From the NCBI GenBank assembly GCA_030280995.1, contig JASXTE010000016.1, positions 19,821,501-19,885,500 on the forward strand: a stretch of 64,000 bases of DNA, given 5' to 3'. The number at the start of each line of letters is the position of its first letter. Positions within the stretch are counted from its first letter, which is position 1. Source of the DNA: Hemileia vastatrix (taxonomy: Eukaryota; Basidiomycota; Pucciniomycetes; Pucciniales; Zaghouaniaceae). The position numbers and the translations under genes were made by a program. Shown piece after piece: positions 9,101 to 18,432 of this stretch. The notes beneath the pieces were generated by a model. It did not search any database and was not told where the DNA came from. It saw nothing but the letters and a program-made list of their open reading frames with translations.

Positions 9101-12030
9101 ATTTTCATTTCATGTTCTTTTACAAGGCCAAGTTCATTTGTACCATGCGCAAAAGCCATTGGAAAAGCTTTAATTAATTCCAAAATATTATCTTTCTCAC
9201 TTTCACTTATCTGAGTGCCAAATGATGCTTTTGAAATTTCTGTTTCCAGAAGTTCCAACTCATTGGATTCTCTTCCTTTAGACGGGGAATTTGTTACTGA
9301 CTCAATGTGTAAGACAGTGTTAAAAGAATTTATTTTAAATTTCCTTTTACCATTCATGCCAATTGTAAAATTGTTATTAGAAGGGTCTAATTTTACACCA
9401 AATTTAGTCAGAATATCATTTCCAATGATAAAACAGTTACTACAATTTGTATTATCCATTACTACAAAGTCACAAGTTACCCTTACATAACCATGTTGGT
9501 GTTTAAAGAAAACAGCAGCTTTGTATTTACCAATGGGGTGTAGTACTGATCCAAAACCTCTCCAATTTTTATTCTGAAGTGGTTCAAGCTTAAACTTATA
9601 TTTACTATCAATTTTCTGTAATGTATTAGTGGAAACAACTGAACCAGCAGCTCCTGTGTCCAATACTATATTAACATTTTCACCAGAAATGATAGCTGGA
9701 ACCGTGATAGGTGTCATTCTAAAGTTATCAGCTTGTATATCCTTAATGATTTCAGCATCCTCAAAATTCATTAAAGATTCATTTGAGTCCATATTTAATA
9801 TTGGATTTTCAAAGATGGACAAATCATCTTCCAACATACAGACTTCATTTTCATCACTATATGAGATATTGCTGTCATAATCACTTGATTCTTTCCTTTT
9901 TTCAGTTTCAGTTTCAGATTCACGTTGATTTTCAACAATATTTATGTTTTTCTCACATTTGTGACCTTTGACCCAAGGTTTGTTACACTTATAACAAGTA
10001 TTTGTTTCATACTTTTTAGGTACTACAGGTGCAGTAGGTTTTTTCTGCTTCTCCTGAAGTGTTTTTGAATTCTGAGTTTTTACAGGTTCAACATTTTGCT
10101 TATAAGTGGAATACCTTGATTCATACTTATGGTTTAATAATATTTCATTGCAAATATTAATAAAGTCAGAATATTCAGTAACATTTAATGTTCTAGCTAC
10201 AACAATGTCTCTGACAGATATAGGTAATTTGTATATTATCTTATCTTTCCATAAGTTAAAATCCATATGAGGCTCAATGGCTTTTAATATTTTGTTTAAA
10301 TTCATTAAAAATACCATAGGTTTGTCACCATTCAACGGATTATACCTAGTCTTCTCATACAGTCTCTGCTGAGTAAGCCTGAATTTAGAACCTCCAAATT
10401 GTTTTTCAATAAGTTGTTTCCATTCAGCCCAAGAGTAGTCTCTACCCTCACTTAAGACAGCTTCAAACCATAATAAAGCAACATCCTTAAATAAAGAAAT
10501 TAATTTTGATGTTATCTCTTCATCTGGTAACTTATATGAGAATTTCAAGTTGTCAATTCTTTGAATAAAATGTTGCCAATCAGAGCTGGCTTCCCCATCA
10601 TAAGTTGGGTACTGATCTATTTTAGGCCAGTTCTTCTGATTGGATTTTATCTCACTAATCTTAGGTAAATTCAACAACTCATTCACTTTTGATAAGTGGT
10701 CTTGTATTTCTTCCTGCACGGATTTGTGACTTATATTTTCAGATTTGACACTACCACCAGATGGTTTTAATTGTGGTGGTACAGGGAAGGAATGAGATTC
10801 ACTTTTGCCAATGAAAGGATTATTATTATATTGATTATACTTATGATTATCCTGGTTCATCAGTAGATTGGCAGTTTCAATCTCAACTTTAGTTAATCTT
10901 TGTAGCAGCTCAGAGACACTTTGATTTGTCTGTGCAAAAGATAACTTTGTTCTTGATTCAGTTTTTAATAAATGTGTTTCATATAATTTTTCTAACTCAC
11001 AAAATTTGTTTGAAAGGTCATTATATTTATTACTCAATGAATCATATTTAAGAGTTAGAGACAAATGTTCTTTCTCTAATTCTTTATTACGTGTTGCTAA
11101 TTGAGAAATGTTAAATGTCAAGGATGAAATTGTATCACTAGTGAGCTTAACTGTCTGTTCCTCACAATCAGTCATTCTATTCCACAATGCTGAAACAATT
11201 CTATGGACAGTTGGATTATTGTTAAAATATTCCATGTCCTCCTTTTCAATTCTCTCACTCTCCTGTGAACTTCTCATCTCACTAGTAGGTGGTTGCAACT
11301 GAGGATTAACCGTATTATCATTGTATATAGTACTGTTATTATGGACAAAAGACAAGTCAGGTGTATCTACTCTAAAACCTAAATTTCTTAAATCCTCCTC
11401 TATTTTTTGTACAGATTTAACATCAATAGAATTACCTATATTGTAATTATCAGTATTATGTCTAATCTGAGAGGGTAAGTTACTTACCAAGGGATGGTTG
11501 CCAGTCCTGATTTTTGGCGCTTTTTTCCCTTGTAAGGGTGAGCTGAGGAAGTCAGATGAGGGGGTGGATCCCTGTTGCAACTGTGGCTTGTCCACTGTTG
11601 GTGAAACCAGTCCCATTTCCATTTGTCTACCAGGATTTTCTCCTGGGAGTGAGTGGACCCTCCTTGGGTAGGGGGTTGCTGATTTGATTGACTGGGCTGG
11701 CATCCCTTTAATTCTGCCATTGCCTGATTCATCTGCTGAAATCCTACCTTGCAATTGTTTTGCAACTGCTCTACTTCTTTGAACATGAGAGATTTTGATT
11801 CCTCCAACTTCAGAACCTGTTTGGCCAGGTGGGACAGTTGATCCTGAAGAGGAGGAGACGTCTTTTTTATAGTTATCTTTTTTAAGAGGGCGTCCTTTTC
11901 CTCTATACTCATGCTTTCTGGCTGGGGGTACTGTTGTCCCTCCATGGTGATGTCCTGGAAAGTTTTTGTTAGCTTTAGACCTGGTATTATAAGCAGGCTG
12001 TTCACTTACACTATCCTGGGGAGCACTCAT
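6163..12030 (-). CDS. Gypsy-A Gag-Pol polyprotein, intact, 1955 aa
   Basis: A single uninterrupted frame. Gag has a long Ser/Lys/Pro-rich N-terminus, a coiled-coil stretch (about residues 270-390) and a capsid-like core starting near residue 468 (WPKIDQYPTYDGEASSDW). It ends in a zinc knuckle near 677 spaced C-X2-C-X7-H-X-C. Pol follows: an aspartic protease (LDTGAAGSVVS, about 791); reverse transcriptase with LCGDYRALN (about 1043) and the catalytic YIDD (about 1145); and RNase H (YTDASFIGLG, about 1293). The integrase has an HHCC zinc site (about 1523-1560) and a DDE triad in MDFVTG, SDRDPKF and LAERMIQTLED (about 1600-1697). The last roughly 50 residues (IEKILKKRH to DQWIPENKI) form a chromodomain, typical of chromoviruses and thought to steer integration to chromatin. 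No stop or frameshift is visible. Confidence 0.96.
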   Translation of the reverse strand: MSAPQDSVSEQPAYNTRSKANKNFPGHHHGGTTVPPARKHEYRGKGRPLKKDNYKKDVSSSSGSTVPPGQTGSEVGGIKISHVQRSRAVAKQLQGRISADESGNGRIKGMPAQSIKSATPYPRRVHSLPGENPGRQMEMGLVSPTVDKPQLQQGSTPSSDFLSSPLQGKKAPKIRTGNHPLVSNLPSQIRHNTDNYNIGNSIDVKSVQKIEEDLRNLGFRVDTPDLSFVHNNSTIYNDNTVNPQLQPPTSEMRSSQESERIEKEDMEYFNNNPTVHRIVSALWNRMTDCEEQTVKLTSDTISSLTFNISQLATRNKELEKEHLSLTLKYDSLSNKYNDLSNKFCELEKLYETHLLKTESRTKLSFAQTNQSVSELLQRLTKVEIETANLLMNQDNHKYNQYNNNPFIGKSESHSFPVPPQLKPSGGSVKSENISHKSVQEEIQDHLSKVNELLNLPKISEIKSNQKNWPKIDQYPTYDGEASSDWQHFIQRIDNLKFSYKLPDEEITSKLISLFKDVALLWFEAVLSEGRDYSWAEWKQLIEKQFGGSKFRLTQQRLYEKTRYNPLNGDKPMVFLMNLNKILKAIEPHMDFNLWKDKIIYKLPISVRDIVVARTLNVTEYSDFINICNEILLNHKYESRYSTYKQNVEPVKTQNSKTLQEKQKKPTAPVVPKKYETNTCYKCNKPWVKGHKCEKNINIVENQRESETETEKRKESSDYDSNISYSDENEVCMLEDDLSIFENPILNMDSNESLMNFEDAEIIKDIQADNFRMTPITVPAIISGENVNIVLDTGAAGSVVSTNTLQKIDSKYKFKLEPLQNKNWRGFGSVLHPIGKYKAAVFFKHQHGYVRVTCDFVVMDNTNCSNCFIIGNDILTKFGVKLDPSNNNFTIGMNGKRKFKINSFNTVLHIESVTNSPSKGRESNELELLETEISKASFGTQISESEKDNILELIKAFPMAFAHGTNELGLVKEHEMKISLTCDMDNIPASLKKKPYPASPMKRKDIEDNIKMLLKMNILEKVETTPKYCVISPVLISYEQDKARLCGDYRALNTFTVDDIYPLPRIASIHATLKGAKYISCLDGNKGYHQIPVEKNSQNFLLITTHMGIYKYVRMPFGPKNAPSVFQKLMDITFHNEMIEGWLMVYIDDIIVFSKNFDEHLIHLRKVFQKMDEIKMTLALKKCKFGFESLKVLGHIVSGLQICVDQNKVAAVKNIGIPQNVKDVQSFLGMCGYYRQYIKNYQSIAAPLTTLIKKSEAFIWNNERQQAFNKLKECLMTAPILGLPDFQLTFVLYTDASFIGLGAALHQKQLIEGKMSEVVICYISRTLRSGELKYGATQLECLAVVWALEKLHYYLEDQKFELITDCSAVKSLLNMKTPNRHMFRWQLAVQEYRGRMTITHRAGTLHSNVDLLSRVPLPNNDDNPAYVPESEIINIYGIYIVDLEDEFMQSILDNYNSDPDLSKLTTILNDPSNASMNVLIKTLPNKYKEALEKGKFSIEDGFIYYRKKLSNVIVIPPSMKELMFSICHDDILAGHFDYHKTLTRVKNTAWWINMSEDVQKYVETCDSCQKSKRLTGKRAGLLQQIEQPKAPWEIINMDFVTGSPIAGHMGYNSCWVIVDRFTKMCKFIPTHKEVSAKDLAFLWWTQMLNTAGFPKAIVSDRDPKFTSEFWMSLMDVSGCQLKLSTAHHPQTDGLAERMIQTLEDMIRRYCAFGLNFKDNDKFTHDWVTLIPGLEFAYNSTVHSVTSKKPFELWLGYVPNTPAKTLNKLPRLDIHPGTKSFLQVQELCRKHAQECINKAFEYEKKRWDKAHKEQIFKEGDEVLISKLHFNLNGNVKLKDPFIGPFVVKKMVGNNAVEVILYAPYDRKHPVFPISLIKPYHSNDTALFPRRSGRHKQQPEEIVEKAEIEKILKKRHLTKEKGVEYLLRFKNKSSEYDQWIPENKISDLKNLLKKFKSK
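11484..11945 (-). CDS. Overlapping +1-frame ORF inside Gypsy-A gag (153 aa from ATG)
   Basis: This frame is shifted by one base relative to the Gag-Pol frame and lies wholly inside its N-terminal coding part. From the ATG at 11945 it gives 153 residues: a Lys/Glu-rich coiled-coil-like first half (residues about 30-80), a Gln/Ser-rich linker, and a Trp cluster KWKWDWFHQQW (codons near 11592-11624). Gypsy-B carries an open frame at 45845-46369, also +1 relative to its first gag ATG, with the same layout: a coiled-coil-like region, then KWLWDWLNTLW, then a TPHL...K-rich tail. Conservation of the alternative frame, which looks better than that of the main frame here, argues that it is translated. 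How it would be expressed (leaky scanning, frameshift or splicing) is not visible. It could instead be the ancestral Gag start. Confidence 0.55.
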   Translation of the reverse strand: MEGQQYPQPESMSIEEKDALLKKITIKKTSPPLQDQLSHLAKQVLKLEESKSLMFKEVEQLQNNCKVGFQQMNQAMAELKGCQPSQSNQQPPTQGGSTHSQEKILVDKWKWDWFHQQWTSHSCNRDPPPHLTSSAHPYKGKKRQKSGLATIPW

Positions 12031-12541
12031 ATTGTTCAGAATAACAATATTTTACGTCTAAAAAAGGAAAAAACTCTGTGGAATTAGTAGACAAATAATA
12101 TTAGCAATTATATTACTAATAAAAAAGCAATGGAGCTTACCCTGAATTTATATCTTTATTTATTTAAATAAAATATAAGAAAATTTTGAAAAAATCTGTT
12201 AAAAATAAAATAATAAGTTTAACTAGACCTCTATAAGGGTGAATAATTAGCTTACCAAGCTTTAGCCAAATACCAATTTAATTGGGTGTTATATTGGTGT
12301 CCAAATACCAAGTGAAATTGGGTTTATATTGGGTACAGTTACTACTGTAAATATCTAATTTTTATGGTAAAAAATTAGTACAATTATTATAAGGGTTCTT
12401 TTCCGCAATCACTGAGTTATGATGACCCACTAATATGCAGCAGACCCAAATATTTGGTTAATTTTGAGTTGTACTAAGGTAAAAATCACGTCCCAAGGCT
12501 TATACTAAATAATAAGTAAAATATAAGGAAAGACCCCCAAT
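12031..12541 (-). promoter_or_regulatory. Gypsy-A 5' leader with primer-binding site
   Basis: The untranslated leader between the 5' LTR and the Gag ATG. On the minus strand the LTR is followed by one base and then TTGGGGGTCTTTCC (12528-12540), a candidate tRNA primer-binding site. Gypsy-D has TTGGGGGTC in the same position after its own LTR. The leader also holds two direct copies of a roughly 40-bp segment (CCAAATACCAA, then an AATTGGGT core, then TTATATTGG) at about 12263-12335. Confidence 0.7.
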
Positions 12542-13717
12542 TGTCAGTATAGTCTAGTATGTAAGTATGATATAATAGTGTTATTTTATGGTCCTACTAC
12601 TTATTAATAAATGATTTAGTGATTAAACCTCAGGGGAAGACTAATAGAATAGTTATACTCAAATAAAACTCACAATACTTGGATTTAAATGCGTGCTAGT
12701 GGTGGAAAATAGAAGAATAAAATATAGTTATAGCTTTTATAAAGATAATATCAATTTATAAGGGCTTTATAATATATTTCTGATGCTAATAATTGTATTG
12801 TAGTGTTTATTTGAAGTGTAGTAATTGAATGATGATAATAAACCGTCAAAATCCCTCCTTACTTATACCCAAATCCACTGGAGTGCACAGACCTTCAATC
12901 CAGATGATGTCACTGCTATCCCCGGCAATTAAAGCACTGTGAGGGCCCATCACCTCCCCATGGCGTCCACTTCAAGCAGTTTCAACACCCAGACCTCCAG
13001 TAAGGACCCTCCATCACTATTAATAATAACACAGAGTCATACCATAAATAGAAAACCCAGATAAAAGCGGATACCATAAAGAAACAGGTAAAATAAATGA
13101 TCAAAAAGAGATTTAATGAAACTAAAAGCATATAAAGGAAACAAATAAAATGTCCAAGCCCCCAATAACATCCCCAAGCATCCACATTAACCCAAAAACA
13201 TCTTTCCAACCCATAAATCCGTGAATAACCATCCAAGGAAGTAATTTTAGTTGTCCAAACTGGGTGTATGCGCCTGATATAGGTGTCTATGCTTCTTTAG
13301 GCGTTGTGAGTCCACTGATTTCGTCCATATGACCTAAAATTAGCAGAAAAACAAAGGTTATAGGCTATTAAGGGGCTAAAACCCACTTATATACCTAAAT
13401 ATACATAATATACTGCATATTTCACTGAATATGAGATTTATGTATACATATAAGCTTATGTATGTCAATAATTACTTCATATCACTTAAGATAAGTATAT
13501 TACGACTCCATTAACACTTTAATATGTATTATTAGGCCATGGATAAGCTATTTAAACTATTATAAATTATATAATAGAATAATAATTATATATATATATA
13601 ATAAAATAATATATATTATTATTTTAACCTTATTTTTAAGATATAAGCTTAATCTAGTTAAGGTTATCTTATTTTAAGCATAAGAAATACTCAGTCCTAA
13701 GGATATTTAGGCTGACA
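12542..13717 (-). repeat. Gypsy-A 5' LTR
   Basis: Same ends as the 3' copy (TGTCAGTATAG and GGCTGACA on the plus strand), 1176 bp. The two copies differ at about a dozen positions. The minus-strand 84-codon frame of the LTR (12982-13236) is preserved with one changed codon near its end. Confidence 0.93.
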
Positions 13718-14368
13718 CCTACTGATAGGTGTCCACAGCCAATAACTCCAAATTGGCCTCCACAGCCTCCTTCACCTTGTCCAAGGCAGGCAACTTCTAA
13801 TCCCCATTGGAAAGAGTCTTCATCAAGTCCTTTCTTGACAGCTCCTTCAACACATCTATCCTGAAATCTCTAGCCAAGGCAGTTCAAAAAACATCCTTGG
13901 AAGCATTTTCATGTGCCAGCTCCTCCACTTCCACCAAATATTCCACCCCAGGATCAAACTGTAGCAGAAACTTCCTGTAACTGTGAAAGTTACCAAAAAA
14001 CCACCATAAGACTGCCATTCACTGACAACCTTGTTCAGATCCACCATAGTAAACCTGAAACCCCATCTATTCACCATCCCCCTACACAAAAACTTCCAGT
14101 CCCTCTTCTTGTAGCCAGATATGGCCACAACCTCCTTCTCCACTACCCTATCACCAATGAAGAAAATAATCTGCTTCACTATGTCCAGGTAAGAAGCACC
14201 ATCCACACCAGCAGCAGTTTCATACTTCTCCAGAAACCACTTCACATCTTCACAATTAAACTTGGTACCATCCCAAGTTTTAATCCTAACACACTCCCTA
14301 ACCATCACAGCAGGAGGACCTTCCCCCCCACTGACAGTCACCATAGGAATAGAAGAACCAGAAGCCAT
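13718..14368 (-). pseudogene. Gypsy-C' gag, N-terminal remnant
   Basis: From the Met codon at 14368 the frame encodes MASGSSIPMVTVSGGEG and continues to the stop near 13856. It is colinear with the Gypsy-C gag at 56527-55271: the segments CVRIKTWDGTKF, DIVKQIIFFIGD, YKKRDWKFLC and TMVDLNKVVSEWQSYGG correspond to SVRIKFWKGPMF, DMVKQVIFYIGD, YRRKDWK and SMVDLNMIESEWQYYGG. Similarity continues past the stop in a shifted frame to 13718 (the VKEAVEAN-like stretch), showing at least one frameshift. This is the capsid part of a retrotransposon and cannot function. Confidence 0.8.
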
Positions 14369-14428
14369 TCAAAAAAACCAATATTCCAAAGAACTAGCAG
14401 GTTCAATCATTACATTGGGTGCCAGAAA

Positions 14429-15522
14429 TGTAGACAATCCTATAGTACTAGCTATAGGCCTTGACCAAGGGAGTTAGAGAAAACCCAGAGAGAAAATCCC
14501 CTGTCCCTTTAGAAAAATAAAGTGAGATTTACCTGCTACAGTAAATTGGTTCCTATTTTCTAAAGCCCCTTTTCCAACGCACTTGACTGCCTGATCAGCC
14601 AAGAAATTAGTCTCCAGACAGACTACCAAACCAAAGAACTGAAATGTAGACCAATGTCCACACCAGAGAAAGCAATGTAACTTGATGTAGGTTGCAAATC
14701 CACACCAGAGACAGAAATAATACTTGATATAGCTTGCAAGACTATACCAGAGAAACAAGTTTCCAAGTTAAGTTAAATGAAGAACTCACCTTGCAAAAAA
14801 CACAGCCAATTGTGGCCAAAAAACAGTGAAGACTGACTGAGGAACAATGATATCACCTCTGGATGGTTGTATGATAATTAAAGTTTCCCCAAACTGTCTT
14901 ATTCACTATGTACACACAGACAACTATCTAAAAGCCCATGCACACCAATGAATTAGGTGTTCTTGAGCCCCAAATTGCTTAAAACCCCTCTAGAAATGCT
15001 TCCCAGCCTTCTAGCACCAAGGCAGGCGGTCCGCCTGACGTCAGGAGGCCTGCCTGAGGTTGCCAAACCACCCTGAAGCCAGAAACCACCAAACCCCCCA
15101 AAAATACCCAAAATACTTAGAAAAATCTACTACAACTACTTAAACCTTTAAAACACATAATTAGGCTATAACAACATTGTGACATAAAATTTAGAGAAAA
15201 ATTAGCTAATTCTAATGGTACTAAGCGCTTAACCCTAAGACTTAAGGTTAGCCTGTAAAACACAAAAAAAAATTAAACATCTATCTTTTTAAATGAAAAA
15301 TGAGAAATTATCCCCTTAATACTTAAAATCTGAAAAATTTCATCAAGACATAAAATATAGAAAAACCTGGGTCTATCCAATGGTAGTACCCACATTCCCA
15401 CAGTCCCAATATTTGCTGAATAATTCAAGAAAAACACCCAATTATTAAATAATGCCATTTAAGACATATCAAAACAATGCCAAATAGACCAACAAAGGGC
15501 TCTGCCAATTTTGGAAGACCAA
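14429..15522 (-). repeat. LTR of Gypsy-C' (family LTR-C)
   Basis: Begins TGTAGACAATCCTATAGTAC and ends near TTTTGGAAGACCAA on the plus strand, matching 56599-57682. At 15020-15055 it carries a GC-rich inverted element: AGGCAGGC and GCCTGCCT arms around the 12-bp palindrome CCTGACGTCAGG, which contains the CRE-type octamer TGACGTCA. Upstream on the minus strand the gag side begins TTCTGGCACCCAATG, in the place of a primer-binding site. Confidence 0.85.
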
Positions 15523-15529
15523 AATATCC

Positions 15530-17575
15530 GCACCAATTCTTGCTTTACCTGACTTTAATCAACTATTTGTTTTATACACTGAAGCCAGTTTTATTGGTCT
15601 TGGTGCTGCCCTCCATCAAAAACAATTGATGAATGATAAAGTATAAGAAGTATTAATTTGTTATATTTCAAGAACCTTGAGAAATATTAAATTAAAATAT
15701 GGTTCCATTCAACTAGAGTTTTTAGCAGTAGTGTGGGCTCTAGAGAAGCTACATTTTTATCTGAATGATCAGAAATTTGAACTTTTCACTGACTGTAGTG
15801 CAGTTAAATCCCTCTTAAATTTAAAAACACCTATCAGACATATGTTCAGATGGCAGCTAGCTGTTCAAGAATACAGAAGGAGGATGACAATAATTCATAG
15901 GGCTGGTATTGTTCACTCAAATGTAGACATGCTATCAAGGTTACCTTTGTCAAATGATGACTCAAATCCTGCATATGTTCCTGAAGAGGAGATAGTTAAT
16001 ATTCATGGAATTTATGTGGTTGATATGAAAGAGGAGCTATTACAGCTTATTCTGGACTCATATGATAAGGACACTGACTTAAAAAAGTTATGTACCATAT
16101 TAAATGATCCAAAGAATTCTTCAATACATGAATTAATTAAAACCCTTCCACCAAAGTACCAGAAGGCTTTGAAAAAAGGTAAATGTTTAATAGATGAAGG
16201 ATATCTATATGATAGAAGAAATTTGATTAATGTTATTGTTATTCTCCTTCTATGAAAGAGATCATCTTGAAAATTTGTCATGATGACATATTGGCTGGAC
16301 ATTTTGATCTTGAAAAAACAATGATCAGAATTAAAAACACTGCTTGGTGGGTTAATATGTCTGAAGACACCAAACTATATGTTGAATCCTGTGATTCTAG
16401 CCAAAAATCAAAAAGATTGACTGGTAAAAAAGCTGGATCAATGCAACATATTGAACCTCCTGATGCACCATGGCAGATAATAAATATGGACTTTGTAACA
16501 GGATTACCCATTGCTGGGAAATACAGTTATAAATCTTGTTGGTTTATTGTGGACAGATTCCCAAAAATGTGTAAATTTATCCCTACTCACAAGGATGTTT
16601 CCACTAAAGAATTAGCTTTCTTGTGGTGGTCTCATATGTTTAATACTGCTGGTTTTCCTAAAGCCATAATCTCTGATTGAGACCCTAAATTTACTTATGA
16701 ATTCTGGATGTCTCTGATGGATTTTTGTGGCTGTGATCTGAAACTTTCTACTGCCCATCACCCCCAAACTGATGGATTAGCTGAAAGAATGATTCAGACT
16801 TTAGAGGACATGATAAGAAGGTATTATGCCTTTGGCCTTGAGTACAAAGACAATGACAGATTTACTCATGATTGGGTTACCCTACTTCCTGGTTTGGAAT
16901 TGGCTTATAATAGCACTGTTCATTCTGTTACTCAGAAAAAGCCTTTTGAGCTCTGGCTTGGATATGTTCCAAATACTCTTGCCCGAATTCTCAATAATAA
17001 AATACCTAAATTGGATTTATATCCTGGTGTAAAATCTTTTCTTCAAATGCAACAACTATGCAGAAGTCATGCTCAAAAATGTATTGAAAAATCCTTTGAA
17101 TATGAGAAGAAGAGATGGGAAAAATCCCATAAAGAATAAACTTTTAAAAAGGGAGGTGAAGTACTGATTGCTACAGTCCACTTCAATTTATAAAGCAATA
17201 ACAAATTTAAAGACCAATTTGTAGGTCCATTTGTTGTCAGAAGAATGGTTGGTGATGATGCAGTTGAAGTTATCTTGTATGCTCTATATGATAGAAAAAA
17301 TCAAGTTTTTCCAATATCTCTTTTGAAACCTTACACATCCAATAGTGATTTATTTCCCAAAAGGATGGGAAGACCAAAGGAAAACCCTAATGAAATCACT
17401 GAGACAGCAGAAATTAATAAGATTCTAAATGATAGAATCGTTACTTCTGAAAAAGGTACAGAATATTTATTGAGATTTTAAGAATAAATCATCTGAATAT
17501 AATTCTTGGATACCTGGGAAGGAGATATCTAATCTTCCTACTCTGCTAAAGAAATATAAAATGAAAAAATCATAG
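15530..17575 (+). pseudogene. Gypsy-B' pol remnant: RNase H, integrase, chromodomain
   Basis: Reading frames in register pieces encode RNase H (TEASFIGLGAALHQ, where the motif Asp has become Glu, then ELFTDCSAV) and a retroviral-type integrase: zinc-site HFDLEKTMIRIKNTAWW; first Asp in NMDFVTGLPIAG; second in ISD; and TAHHPQTDGLAERMIQTLED. The end of a chromodomain follows (KGTEYLLRF, then SWIPGKEI). There are in-frame stops at about 15645 and 16678 (the base after ISD), a frameshift near 16245, further stops near 17137 and 17191, and a frameshift near 17480. In the zinc site the first Cys pair reads CDSSQ instead of CDSCQ. Non-functional. Confidence 0.85.
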
Positions 17576-17607
17576 CATCTTTTTATTATTTTTTTAGAGT
17601 GAGGGAA

Positions 17608-18432
17608 TGTCAGCCAGGCTTCTAGACTCACCCAGTAAAATAATTAATTATTTCCTGGGATGAAGCCACACCTTTTTATTTTTCTATTTTTATTAATTTT
17701 ATTTTATTTACTTTGAGTTTATGTGTTATAAATTAACTAGTTACAAAGAAGTAAATTTAGTAGAAATTTAAAATTAATATTAATTGTCCTATATATTTTT
17801 TATTTTTATTTTTCTAACACCATTCTCAAATGACAGTTTAAAGGAAATTATAATTAAATTATTAAAATACAATATTAAAATACGAAAGGTTTTTATTTGA
17901 AATATAATTTTTAAAAAAAATATGTACAAAAAATCAAATTACTTATTTAAAAATAACAAGTACTGGAATTTTTAATTAAATAAATTTCTTTTGACATACA
18001 CAGTAAATAGAATATTATAAAAAATTTATATATAACTATTCTATAATTTGAAATGTTCTTTCTTCTTGAAATTTGTTTCCCTCTCTCATACACTTGTATT
18101 TAGAATTCTTTACTCCATCACTTGTATCTCCTTTGCCTATATAAGGCCTCCCTTTCTGGTTGTTTTTGGGTATTCATTACTTACTTATTACTTTATTTAA
18201 ACATTAGTGCAAAAAAATATTTATTACTATCATTTATTGTCTTTAGTATTTACTGCTACATAATTCTAAATCATTCATTTTAATAATATTTATAAAATTT
18301 GTACTTCTTTAATTTAAGTAAATAAAATAGAAGATAAATTATATGTAATTTGACTTTGAGACCCCAAAAACTCACCTATCACTGCCATTGGACCTCCATT
18401 AAAATCTTCTAGACCATTAGGACCCCTTGAAA
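17608..18432 (+). repeat. 3' LTR of Gypsy-B' (family LTR-B) with TATA box
   Basis: Starts TGTCAGCCAGGC directly after the polypurine tract; its end, near CCCCTTGAAA, is decayed compared with CCCTTTGACA in the intact copies. CTATATAAGG at 18137-18146 is a TATA box kept at the same place in the two LTRs of Gypsy-B (44436 and 52291), so it is probably the element's core promoter. Confidence 0.85.

Larger units (their letters stand above)
4873..13717 (-). mobile_element. Gypsy-A: complete Ty3/gypsy chromovirus-type LTR retrotransposon
   Basis: Two LTRs of 1177 and 1176 bp bracket an internal region with a primer-binding site, one long gag-pol frame and a polypurine tract, all oriented to the minus strand. 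By eye the LTRs differ by roughly a dozen single-base changes and one 1-bp indel, so insertion was recent compared with the surrounding elements. The pentamers outside the LTRs are CTAAC on the left and CCTAC on the right, which is not a clean target duplication; the left side abuts a solo LTR and the right side a truncated gag, so a rearrangement after insertion is possible. It is the only element in the window whose pol could encode working enzymes. Confidence 0.92.
13718..15522 (-). mobile_element. Gypsy-C' fragment: 5' LTR plus start of gag
   Basis: A 5' piece of an element of the same family as Gypsy-C (36315-57682). It consists of an LTR (14429-15522), a short leader and about 650 bp of gag, cut on the left exactly at the Gypsy-A LTR border (13717/13718). 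The remainder of pol is not found on the other side of Gypsy-A, so a deletion or rearrangement accompanied or followed that insertion. On the right it abuts a Gypsy-B fragment at about 15523-15530. Confidence 0.8.
15530..18432 (+). mobile_element. Gypsy-B' fragment: 3' half plus 3' LTR
   Basis: A 5'-truncated copy of the Gypsy-B family. Similarity to Gypsy-B starts abruptly at GCACCAATTC (15530; compare 49700) in the RNase H region and continues through integrase, chromodomain, polypurine tract (AGAGTGAGGGAA at 17596-17607) and LTR. Right of 18432 the sequence is the truncated arm of a TIR transposon. Confidence 0.85.

Noticed and set aside
14262..14477. Plus-strand frames across the Gypsy-C' gag and LTR junction
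   Set aside because: Antisense shadow of gag; the similar text at 56600 comes from the shared LTR.
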